64,000 nt of DNA from Lachnospiraceae bacterium AC2029 (GTDB lineage: Bacteria; Bacillota; Clostridia; Lachnospirales; Lachnospiraceae): contig JNLK01000001.1 of the NCBI GenBank assembly GCA_000703065.1, forward strand, positions 3,795,733-3,859,732, written 5' to 3'. Positions 32,187 through 40,014 of this stretch are shown here, piece by piece (position 1 is the first letter of the stretch; every line of letters begins with the position of its first letter). The notes beneath the pieces are model-generated. The model was given only the letters and a program-made list of their open reading frames with translations, had not been told where the DNA came from and did not search any database. The position numbers and the translations under genes are program-made.

Positions 32187-33875
32187 TTACTCTTCCGTCT
32201 CTTCATCCGTATCTTCTTCCTCTTCGGCTTCCTCTCCGGATTCCTTCAGACCCTTCAGTGCGCTCAGGACATTGGAACCCCTGACACTGGAAAAAAGAAG
32301 GTATGCGCTTTTTTCATGGGTATGCTTGATCTTATACAGTGCCTGATCCGCCATCTTGAGAAGCGTATCCAGATCCGCCGTATCCGAAGGGAACCGGGCC
32401 ACTCCGATACTCGCCGAGATCTGGAAGGTATGATTCTGTTCTCCCTTCTCCTCCGTTACCAGATGCGCCTCGATCGGTTCATCCATACGATCGCAGATAA
32501 GCCGTCCGACATTCTCCACAGCCTGAAGATTGGAGGCATTCCGGAAGATCACAAGGAATTCGTCACCACCCACACGGATCGCAGTACAGCGCTTCTGTCC
32601 CAGATTTGCCAGCCGCCGGCCAACCTCCTTCAGGACCACATCTCCCATATCATGTCCGTAATTATCATTAATAGGTTTGAAATAATTCAGATCCAGCGAA
32701 TACATTGCTATAGGATAATTCTCCGCATCCTTGATCAGTCCCTCAAGATAATCCATACCGTAACGCCGGTTATAAAGACCGGTCAGCACATCCGTATTGG
32801 AAATCTTCTCCAGATGTGCGTTCATCTCCCGCAGCTCACGGGTCTTGTCCTCCACCATCTGCTCCAGGCGGGCATTTTCATTCTTCTGCTGCTGGATCAG
32901 TTCCTCGGAAAGCATATTCGTCAGAAGGGTCTTACACATGATGACATATGCCATAGAAACCATGATGAAGATAAAAACATCCTGAGAATCAAAGAATTTG
33001 ACCATAAAGAGGATCACGGCGGTCAGTACCAGAACCAAGGCATTTACCCAGTAAATTCTCGAGAAATGCTTTCTTATATGGCTTTCCCTGTTATCCAGCC
33101 GGGATTCCTGTTCGAAATTCACCTTGTCCAGTTTTCCGAAAGCAAAGCCCAGCGCAAAAAGCACCATGAAGACCAGATACAGGATGTCCAGGAACTCACT
33201 TTCGGACTCCTGTCCCACCAGGAGTTTCGCCGTGTAGCGGATCTCCAGAGCATTGTTCAGCAAAAGGGAAATGATAATGACATAATACGCGGGCACATGC
33301 CTCTTCAGGCCTGACTTATATATGACAAGCAGGACCATCAGTAACGTGAATACCGAGACGAAATAATACAGAATTGTATTCAGGTTTTCCAAATTGATCT
33401 TGTAAAGCGAATTTGCATGCTCGAACGCACATTGTGAAGTAACAAAGGCAATGATGGTCAGCACAAAGGTATCCACCATGAGAAGTTGGAAATCGTTCTT
33501 CCTAAAACGTATACCGGCGTAGCTGACAAGTCCGCCCACGTAGAAATAATCGGGAATAAGATAGAGATTGTCCGTGATGGTTTCGATCACGGAATTGTCG
33601 GGCGTCACATAGTTCTGAATGATCCACATGATATCTCCCAGAAACCATACCAGGATACCGATCATGAACCAGATTGCCGCCTTCCGGTAGAGTCCGATGG
33701 AATCCAAAGATTTGTAGATGAGAAGCGCGGATGAAAATGTAACGACAGGGGACGCACAATTATAAACCACATCCCATTCCAGGAACGTAGCCACCGCAAA
33801 GAAAATGCAGCTGACGACCGCAACAGCAGCGATCGCATACTTGATATGGTTTTGTTTTTGATCGAAATAAGTCAT
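32187..33875 (-). CDS. Membrane-bound GGDEF diguanylate cyclase
   Basis: The 562 residues comprise about eight to nine hydrophobic helices (about 10-320), a coiled-coil linker (SEELIQQQKNENARLEQMVEDKTRELREM) and a GGDEF domain (about 375-530) with an intact catalytic RVGGDEF motif. The RxxD product-inhibition site is absent: the equivalent residues are QKRC. It should make cyclic-di-GMP in response to a membrane signal. The C-terminus ends in a long acidic Glu tail. ATG 33875 follows GGGAGG. A strong promoter lies directly upstream. Confidence 0.92.
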   Translation of the reverse strand: MTYFDQKQNHIKYAIAAVAVVSCIFFAVATFLEWDVVYNCASPVVTFSSALLIYKSLDSIGLYRKAAIWFMIGILVWFLGDIMWIIQNYVTPDNSVIETITDNLYLIPDYFYVGGLVSYAGIRFRKNDFQLLMVDTFVLTIIAFVTSQCAFEHANSLYKINLENLNTILYYFVSVFTLLMVLLVIYKSGLKRHVPAYYVIIISLLLNNALEIRYTAKLLVGQESESEFLDILYLVFMVLFALGFAFGKLDKVNFEQESRLDNRESHIRKHFSRIYWVNALVLVLTAVILFMVKFFDSQDVFIFIMVSMAYVIMCKTLLTNMLSEELIQQQKNENARLEQMVEDKTRELREMNAHLEKISNTDVLTGLYNRRYGMDYLEGLIKDAENYPIAMYSLDLNYFKPINDNYGHDMGDVVLKEVGRRLANLGQKRCTAIRVGGDEFLVIFRNASNLQAVENVGRLICDRMDEPIEAHLVTEEKGEQNHTFQISASIGVARFPSDTADLDTLLKMADQALYKIKHTHEKSAYLLFSSVRGSNVLSALKGLKESGEEAEEEEDTDEETEE

Positions 33876-33928
33876 ACGACCTCCCCCATAGTTTTCAATC
33901 AAAAGCCCCACCAACACTACTCATAATC

Positions 33929-33957
33929 ATTATACAGATTTTACTATTGAAATACAA
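33929..33957 (-). promoter_or_regulatory. Promoter of the diguanylate cyclase transcript
   Basis: On the minus strand, TTGTAT (33952-33957), a 17-bp spacer and a perfect TATAAT (33929-33934). The predicted start is about 45 nt before the ATG at 33875. The -35 box lies 6 bp beyond the stop of the flavoprotein gene. It probably drives the cyclase, cell-wall-binding and WYL genes. Confidence 0.85.
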
Positions 33958-33962
33958 CTGTT

Positions 33963-35252
33963 TTACTGCGCCGCAAGCCTTGCGGTGCACCATGCGATCT
34001 GAAGGTTGAAACCGCCTGTAAGCGCATCCAGATCCAGCATTTCTCCTGTGACCCGAAGTCCCGGAAAACGCTTCACCTCCATGGTACGAGGATCGACCTC
34101 CTTCACGGAAAGTCCTCCTGCGGAAATGATGGCCTCATCGAACCCGCGAAGTCCTTCGACCGGAAGCTGAAAAGCCTTCAGAGTCTCCACCAGTCTTCTG
34201 CGGTCCTCCTGGGTAATATCATGAACCCTCTTCTCGGCAGGGATCCGGGCCACGGTCAGGACCACGGGGATCGCAAGCCTGGGAAGCAGTCCCTCCACTG
34301 CATGATTTGCGGTTTTATTCTTTGCATTTTCGAAGTCACGTAGAATTCTCTGATCCAGCTGCTCCGCAGAAAGCGCAGGCTTCCAGTCGATCCGGAGCTC
34401 CAAAGCCTCCTTCGGACTTCCCTCCGGTGTAAAATACTTCTGAAGCAGACCCGATGCGGACAGGATCAGCGGACCGCTCACGCCAAAATGAGTAAAGAGC
34501 ATCTCGCCGAATTCTTTAAACACGGGTTTCTTCGGTTTTGAAAGACGATAAACGGAAGCCTCCACATTCTTCAGAGAAAGACCCATCATGGGCTTACAAA
34601 GCCGAATATCGCTTCTGAAGGGTACCAGAGAAGGCTGGAAGGGACGAACCGCAAGGTCTAGAGACTTCAGAAATTCCACGCCTTCGCCGGAAGCGCCTGT
34701 TCCGGGATAAGAGATCCCGCCTGTGGCCAGCACGACCACATCGGCCTGAAGCGTCGATCCACCGGACAGACGCACCTTCCATCCGGTGATCCGGTTCTGA
34801 GGATCAGAAGCATCATCGATGTTCTTCATGGCTGATCCATAAACCGGGGAAACCGCAGTCACATGGGCAGAAAGGCGCACCTCAACTCCTCTTCGCTTCA
34901 TTTCCTGCTCAAGCGTCCGTATCACGTCCGAGGAGTGATCCGATGCCGGAAAGACGCGATTGCCGCGTTCCACCTTCAGCTTCAGCCCCCAGGACTCGAA
35001 GGATTCCATCACAGCCTGCGGCGAATAGGCGTCAATGGCACTGTACAGAAATTTCGGATTGGACATGACGTTCCGGAGAAAGGTCTCGGAATCACAGGCA
35101 TTGGTCAGATTACAACGGCCTTTCCCTGTAATAAAAAGCTTCTTTCCCAGCTTATCGTTCTTCTCCAGAAGAACCACCTTATAATTCTCTGCAGCGTGGA
35201 TCGCCGTCATCATTCCGGCTGCTCCACCGCCCACGATGATCATCTGTTTCAT
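33963..35252 (-). CDS. YhiN/HI0933-family FAD-dependent oxidoreductase
   Basis: This 429-residue flavoprotein has the N-terminal dinucleotide motif IVGGGAAGMM and the family signature KLFITGKGRCNLTN, plus GGISYPGTGASGEG and the C-terminal GGLSVKEVDPRTMEVK / LDALTGGFNLQIAWCTARLAA segments. The family is widespread and its reaction is not established. ATG 35252 has GGGAG 6 nt upstream, better than the ATG-like start 12 bp earlier. Confidence 0.9.
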   Translation of the reverse strand: MKQMIIVGGGAAGMMTAIHAAENYKVVLLEKNDKLGKKLFITGKGRCNLTNACDSETFLRNVMSNPKFLYSAIDAYSPQAVMESFESWGLKLKVERGNRVFPASDHSSDVIRTLEQEMKRRGVEVRLSAHVTAVSPVYGSAMKNIDDASDPQNRITGWKVRLSGGSTLQADVVVLATGGISYPGTGASGEGVEFLKSLDLAVRPFQPSLVPFRSDIRLCKPMMGLSLKNVEASVYRLSKPKKPVFKEFGEMLFTHFGVSGPLILSASGLLQKYFTPEGSPKEALELRIDWKPALSAEQLDQRILRDFENAKNKTANHAVEGLLPRLAIPVVLTVARIPAEKRVHDITQEDRRRLVETLKAFQLPVEGLRGFDEAIISAGGLSVKEVDPRTMEVKRFPGLRVTGEMLDLDALTGGFNLQIAWCTARLAAQ

Positions 35253-35304
35253 ACTGTCTCCCATTTCCGTGTTTCTGTTCTATCTGCCATATCGCGCATA
35301 TTGA

Positions 35305-35341
35305 AATCAGCAGGTGTGTAGATTAGATACACCTGCTGATT
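35305..35341. terminator. Hairpin terminator candidate
   Basis: A perfect 13-bp stem (AATCAGCAGGTGT with ACACCTGCTGATT) encloses an 11-nt loop. It lies between the end of the Na+-pump operon's repeat array and the flavoprotein gene. The minus-strand side continues TTCAATA, a weak U-tract. Confidence 0.65.
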
Positions 35342-35433
35342 CTTACGTTATTTGTTCAAGATCATTCCTGATGGAATTCGCTTTCATGCCTCTTCGCCCG
35401 CTTTCGGTAATCGGGCTCAGCCCCTGCTTCGCA

Positions 35434-35726
35434 GGGCACAAACCCTTCGGGTTTGTGGGCACGTACGGTTCTCGTTTTGCCTGATGGCAAAACGGAACAA
35501 CCTTATGTTCCGGCTAAGGAAGCCGTCACATAACCCTCGCTTTGCTCGGGCACAAACCCTTCGGGTTTGTGGGCACGTACGGTTCTCGTTTTGCCTGATG
35601 GCAAAACGGAACAACCTTATGTTCCGGCTAAGGAAGCCGTCACATAACCCTCGCTTTGCTCGGGCACAAACCCTTCGGGTTTGTGGGCACGTACGGTTCT
35701 CGTTTTGCCTGATGGCAAAACGGAAC
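35434..35726. repeat. Tandem 114-bp hairpin-rich repeats (2.6 copies)
   Basis: Nearly identical units start at 35434, 35548 and 35662. The third is cut at 35726, next to the stop codon of the carboxyltransferase gene. Each full unit holds four inverted repeats: CAAACCC-TTCG-GGGTTTG, CGTTTTGCC-TGAT-GGCAAAACG, CGGAAC/GTTCCG and CGGCT/AGCCG. Both strands happen to be open because 114 is a multiple of three, but composition and palindromes argue for a non-coding element in the 3' region of the operon. Confidence 0.88.
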
Positions 35727-37127
35727 CTATACAGGGTAGGTCATATTGTCGCTGTTTCCTTTGGTAACGTCGATCTTCTTCTGCTGAGCCTCACGATACT
35801 CGAAGAATTCGGTTGCAACCTGCGGGAACAGTGCATAGGACAGAACATCCTCATCCTGCTGCTTGTACTGCGCGATCGCCTTCTCCATATCTGCCAGCTG
35901 CGGCTTGATCAGATCAGCCGGACGGCAGGTGATAGGCTCTGCATCACCAATGGCCTTCTTCTGAACCTCCGGATTGAAGGGCTTAACGGTCTGACCGTAC
36001 TTACCTGACAGAAGGTCCTTGGACTGCTGGGTGAACATTTTGTAACGCTCGCCCAGGATTACATTTAATACTGCCTGTGTACCTACGATCTGAGAAGACG
36101 GAGTTACAAGCGGCGGCTCACCGAAGTCCTTACGTACTCTCGGAACCTCCTCGAGAACGTCCTTCAGCTTATCCTCCTTACCCTGCTCCTTCAGCTGGGA
36201 TACCAGGTTGGAAAGCATACCGCCCGGTACCTGGTACAGAAGTGTCTTGATATTTACGCCAAGCACCTTGGTGCTCATCAGACCGCTCTCCAGATACTTC
36301 TCACGAAGCGGTGTGAAATAATCTGCGATCTCGGCCAGAAGGTGCTGATCTAAACCGGTATCGAACTCGGTTCCGCGGAAGGTCTCTACAAGAACCTCTG
36401 TTGCAGGCTGGGATGTTCCCATAGCCATCGGAGACATAGCACAGTCGATCACATCGCAGCCTGCCTCAACGGCCTTCATATAGGTCATGGCAGCTACACC
36501 GGAGGTGTAATGTGTATGCAGCTGGATCGGAAGCTTGGTACCTTCCTTCAGCGCCTTTACAAGCTTCTCTGCCTCATACGGCACAAGAAGACCGGCCATA
36601 TCCTTGATACAGATGGAATCTGCACCCATTTCCTCGATCTCACGAGCGATGTTTCTCCAGTAATCCAGAGTATAAGCATCACCCAGTGTATAGGACAGCG
36701 CGATCTGAGCATGACCCTTTTCCTTATTTGCCGCCTTAACTGCAGTCTCCAGGTTACGGAGATCGTTCAGGCAGTCGAAGATACGGATGATATCGATACC
36801 GTTTGCGATGGACTTCTGTACGAAGTACTCTACAACGTCATCCGAATAATGATTGTAACCCAGAATGTTCTGGCCACGGAACAGCATCTGCAGCTTCGTA
36901 TTCTTGAAGCCGTCCTTCAGCTTACGGAGTCTCTCCCACGGATCCTCCTTCAGGAAACGAAGGCAGGCATCAAAGGTTGCACCACCCCAGCACTCAACGG
37001 AGTGATATCCTACCTGATCCATCTTGTCTATGATGGGGAGCATATCCTCGGTGGTCATTCTTGTTGCGATCAGAGACTGGTGTGCATCACGCAGGACAGT
37101 CTCGGTGATTCCTACTTTTCTTGACAT
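35727..37127 (-). CDS. Pyruvate/oxaloacetate carboxyltransferase (5S/OadA-type), no biotin domain
   Basis: The 466 residues form a TIM-barrel carboxyltransferase of the OadA/PycB/transcarboxylase-5S type. It opens with ITETVLRDAHQSLIATRM (metal-site Asp) and has QMLFRGQNILGY, CIKDMAGLL, LPIQLHTHYTSGVA (metal-binding His pair) and the PYC/OADA conserved region (QVPGGMLSNLVSQLKEQ). It ends without the C-terminal biotin-carrier domain of classical OadA; the carrier is encoded separately at 38493. It should transfer carboxyl between oxaloacetate/pyruvate and that carrier. It is the last gene of the pump operon. Confidence 0.92.
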   Translation of the reverse strand: MSRKVGITETVLRDAHQSLIATRMTTEDMLPIIDKMDQVGYHSVECWGGATFDACLRFLKEDPWERLRKLKDGFKNTKLQMLFRGQNILGYNHYSDDVVEYFVQKSIANGIDIIRIFDCLNDLRNLETAVKAANKEKGHAQIALSYTLGDAYTLDYWRNIAREIEEMGADSICIKDMAGLLVPYEAEKLVKALKEGTKLPIQLHTHYTSGVAAMTYMKAVEAGCDVIDCAMSPMAMGTSQPATEVLVETFRGTEFDTGLDQHLLAEIADYFTPLREKYLESGLMSTKVLGVNIKTLLYQVPGGMLSNLVSQLKEQGKEDKLKDVLEEVPRVRKDFGEPPLVTPSSQIVGTQAVLNVILGERYKMFTQQSKDLLSGKYGQTVKPFNPEVQKKAIGDAEPITCRPADLIKPQLADMEKAIAQYKQQDEDVLSYALFPQVATEFFEYREAQQKKIDVTKGNSDNMTYPV

Positions 37128-37198
37128 AGTATTCTCCTCGAATTATAAACTCAGTAATTTGCTTAATGAGACGTTTTATCTTCGCCATGCTGCCTCTC

Positions 37199-37300
37199 CA
37201 CATGCTTCGCATGTGTCGATGCTACGGCTTCGCCGTATACATCCGTCCGCATCTTGCGATCCCAGCGAGCAAGCTCGCGGCTCGCAATCCGGCCGGATGT
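37199..37300. repeat. Cluster of nested hairpins between beta-subunit and 5S genes
   Basis: CACATGC-TTC-GCATGTG (37199-37215) and TACGGC-TTC-GCCGTA (37223-37237) are followed by a nested structure: ACATCCG/CGGATGT (37239-37245 with 37294-37300), TTGCGA/TCGCAA (37254-37259 with 37282-37287) and GCGAGC/GCTCGC (37265-37270 with 37273-37278). It is non-coding and sits within the operon, where it could uncouple expression or protect mRNA ends. Confidence 0.75.
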
Positions 37301-37311
37301 GCATGGCTCAG

Positions 37312-38433
37312 TTAGTGCACGTTAAAAATCGCCAGGAAGGTACCCGCGGCGACCGCAGTACCGATAACTCCCGCCACGTTGGGGCCCATCGCGTTCATCA
37401 GCAGGAAGTTGGTCGGATCATATTCCGCACCCACCTTCTGTGATACACGGGCTGCCATCGGCACGGCGGATACTCCGGCAGAACCGATGAGCGGGTTGAT
37501 CTTGCCCTTCGTGACGGCACACATTATCTTTCCGAATATGACTCCCATCGCCGTTCCCAGGATGAAAGCAAGAAGTCCGAGCAGTGTGATCTTCAGTGTG
37601 CTGACCTTCAGGAATGCCTCTGCGCTGGTGGTTGCACCAACGGAGGTACCCAGAAGGATAACTACGATATACATGAGTGCATTGGAAGCAGTCTCTGTCA
37701 GCTGCTTTACAACGCCTGACTCACGGAACAGATTACCAAGCATCAGCATACCGATCAGCGGAGCTGTGGTCGGAAGGATCATACATACAACCAGTGTTAC
37801 TACGATGGGGAAGAGGATCTTCTCCAGCTTTGTCACCTGACGCAGCTGAGGCATCTTGATCTTACGTTCCTTCTCCGTTGTCAGAAGCTTCATAACCGGC
37901 GGCTGGATGACAGGTACAAGCGACATGTACGAGTACGCCGCGACGGCGATCGGTCCCAGCAGCGTTCCGCCCATTCCCAGCTTACCTGCCAGGAAGATGG
38001 ATGTCGGTCCGTCCGCACCACCGATAATGGAAATTGCTGCGGCTTCCTTGCCGGTAAAGCCGAAGGCGATTGCCAGGAAGTAAGCACCGTAGATACCGAA
38101 CTGCGCCGCCGCGCCCAGAATGAAACTGGGCGGATACGCGATCAGCGGTCCGAAATCCGTCATGGCACCGACTCCCATGAAGATCAGGGACGGAAGGATA
38201 CTCCACTCATCCAGCTTGTAGAAGTAGTGCAGAAGTCCGCCCTCCTGAATGATGTCCGGGAACATATTTACCAGGAACATACCAAATGAAATGGGAACCA
38301 GCAGAAGCGGCTCAAAGCCCTTGGCGATCGCAAGATACATGAAAAGAAATGCGATCAGGATCATGATATAATTCTTCCAGTCCAAGGTGGCGAAGCCGGT
38401 CTGTTCTGCTAAATTCCGTAATATATCCAGCAT
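37312..38433 (-). CDS. Na+-translocating decarboxylase beta subunit
   Basis: The 373 residues form a very hydrophobic OadB/GcdB/MmdB-family membrane subunit. The signature [16 protein letters not shown] holds the conserved Asp for Na+ passage, and the C-terminal [14 protein letters not shown] segment is also conserved. It decarboxylates carboxybiotin on the carrier and couples this to Na+ export. It follows the biotin carrier gene by 59 bp and precedes the hairpin cluster and the 5S-type gene. Confidence 0.95.
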   Translation of the reverse strand: MLDILRNLAEQTGFATLDWKNYIMILIAFLFMYLAIAKGFEPLLLVPISFGMFLVNMFPDIIQEGGLLHYFYKLDEWSILPSLIFMGVGAMTDFGPLIAYPPSFILGAAAQFGIYGAYFLAIAFGFTGKEAAAISIIGGADGPTSIFLAGKLGMGGTLLGPIAVAAYSYMSLVPVIQPPVMKLLTTEKERKIKMPQLRQVTKLEKILFPIVVTLVVCMILPTTAPLIGMLMLGNLFRESGVVKQLTETASNALMYIVVILLGTSVGATTSAEAFLKVSTLKITLLGLLAFILGTAMGVIFGKIMCAVTKGKINPLIGSAGVSAVPMAARVSQKVGAEYDPTNFLLMNAMGPNVAGVIGTAVAAGTFLAIFNVH

Positions 38434-38492
38434 CTTTTATCCTCCTTATCCCACTGCGCTGTGCAGTGGTGTATCACCATGGTAATGAAAAA

Positions 38493-38885
38493 CTAGTTCA
38501 GAGTTGCCAGTGTGTCACCGGCCTCTACTGCACTACCTACGCTTACATCAACGGTTGCTACTGTTCCGTCTTCCGGCGCAACGATCTCGTTCTCCATCTT
38601 CATGGCTTCAAGGATCATAAGTACATCTCCGCGCTTAACAGCCTTGCCTGCCTGAACCTTTACACTGAGGATCTTACCGGGCATCGGGGATGCTACGGTC
38701 ACACTTCCTGCTGCGCCCGAAGGAGCTGCTGCCGGTGCAGGTGCTGCTGCCGGTGCGGGTGCTGCTGCCGGTGTGGGTGCTGCCGGTGCGGGTGCCGCTG
38801 TCGGTGCGGGTGTTGCTGCGCCGCCCATCTCTTCAACTGCGACATCGTATGTGTTACCATTTACTGTGATTCTGTAATTCTTCAT
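38493..38885 (-). CDS. Biotin carboxyl carrier protein of the Na+ pump
   Basis: The 130 residues have a short N-terminal strand region (NYRITVNGNTYDVAVEEM), an Ala/Pro-rich flexible linker (about 24-58) and a C-terminal biotinyl domain with the biotinylation motif EAMKMEN. The long linker lets biotin shuttle between a soluble carboxyltransferase and the membrane beta subunit, as in the gamma/delta carriers of methylmalonyl-CoA and glutaconyl-CoA decarboxylases. Confidence 0.95.
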   Translation of the reverse strand: MKNYRITVNGNTYDVAVEEMGGAATPAPTAAPAPAAPTPAAAPAPAAAPAPAAAPSGAAGSVTVASPMPGKILSVKVQAGKAVKRGDVLMILEAMKMENEIVAPEDGTVATVDVSVGSAVEAGDTLATLN

Positions 38886-38925
38886 GATTTTCCTCCTAAG
38901 TATATGAAATCCTTTGATTTAGTCC

Positions 38926-39999
38926 TTATCTCACCCTGCGAATGGAACGAACGACCAGCTTGTCGTTACTTGCCGTATATGCCGGCGGGTGAACAGTTGT
39001 CGATGTCGACGTTGACGTTGACGCAGATGTTGAAAGGTATGCCTGAAGAGCTGCTGTGATCACGGCGATCAGCTCACCATCCGTAACCTCTTCTCCGGCA
39101 GCCTGTGCAGAAGCCCCTTCCTTTCCAACGGTTCTTGCAGACTGAGCTGCTGCAACCGGTCCGGCAGGGATCTGTGCCGCCTTCCTCTGCATTTCATTCT
39201 TCGAATTTGCGGGCGGCTTGGGAGCGCCCGGAGCCTTGATCTCCTTACCGAGGATCTTCGGAACAAACCGAAGCAGGTAAATGATCACGGCGATGAAGAT
39301 CAGCACACAGAATACGACGCCCATACCGACGCCCATGTTCTTTGCACCGTTGATCAGAAGCTCTGATGTACTGTACACTGCAGATACTTCACATTCTGTA
39401 GCAGTGTAGGGATAGACCTGATTATAAGCACAGAGATAATCTATCAGGAAATGCTCCGCGCTGTCCGTACGGAAGCCCAGTTCCTGGAACTGCCGTTCCG
39501 ATTTAACAAATTCTTCGACATCCTCGAAGCCGGCAGAACTTGCATACTGCTGAAGCATGGAAACCTGCTCTGCATACTGGTTCTTGAAATCGTCGGATTC
39601 GATCCATGCGTCGTACTTCTTGTTCTTAACAAAGGAAACCGTAACTCGTACATCGCGGTTTTCACATTTAACGATAATGGAACAGAGAATATCTCCCTTT
39701 GCTCCGTTTTCAAAGGATATCACATCTTCAGAGGTGTCATACCCTGTTTTCTTACCGACCTGATCCGTGGTCTGTGCCTGCCGGAACCCTGCCACAGCTG
39801 TCTTTTCTATATCCTCTCCGTCGCTCAGCAGATACTCCGCCTGTTTCTCGGGTACATCCGCAAAGCTCTCAACGATGGACTTCGTCATTGAGATCATGAT
39901 CGACTTGTCATATTCGAAGTTCATTTCCGCTTTTGTGGAGCAGGCTGACAGACAGAAGAGACACAGCAGACTCAGGATCAGTACTAATCTTTTCTTCAT
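38926..39999 (-). CDS. OadG-like gamma subunit with lipoprotein-type N-terminal extension
   Basis: Classical OadG/MmdD gamma subunits are ~80-120 residues with one membrane helix. This protein has 357. It begins with a lipoprotein signal (LFCLSACS, Cys20), then has a ~190-residue extracytoplasmic domain. The membrane helix at about 220-245 (GVGMGVVFCVLIFIAVIIYL) follows, with an OadG-like cytoplasmic tail containing a Pro/Ala segment, TDGELIAVITAALQAYL, a Ser/Thr dipeptide run and a basic end. It should anchor and assemble the pump. The external domain could sense Na+ or contact another protein. Confidence 0.82.
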   Translation of the reverse strand: MKKRLVLILSLLCLFCLSACSTKAEMNFEYDKSIMISMTKSIVESFADVPEKQAEYLLSDGEDIEKTAVAGFRQAQTTDQVGKKTGYDTSEDVISFENGAKGDILCSIIVKCENRDVRVTVSFVKNKKYDAWIESDDFKNQYAEQVSMLQQYASSAGFEDVEEFVKSERQFQELGFRTDSAEHFLIDYLCAYNQVYPYTATECEVSAVYSTSELLINGAKNMGVGMGVVFCVLIFIAVIIYLLRFVPKILGKEIKAPGAPKPPANSKNEMQRKAAQIPAGPVAAAQSARTVGKEGASAQAAGEEVTDGELIAVITAALQAYLSTSASTSTSTSTTVHPPAYTASNDKLVVRSIRRVR

Positions 40000-40014
40000 A
40001 CTTGTCTTCTCCTT

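Noticed and set aside
35434..35726. CRISPR-like array
   Set aside because: The 114-bp units are contiguous and fully repeated with no unique spacers, and no cas genes are nearby.
35352..36008. Plus-strand open frame with a 38-residue repeated peptide across the 114-bp array
   Set aside because: The repeat length is a multiple of three so frames stay open on both strands. The unit is made of palindromes and the frame runs antisense into the carboxyltransferase gene.
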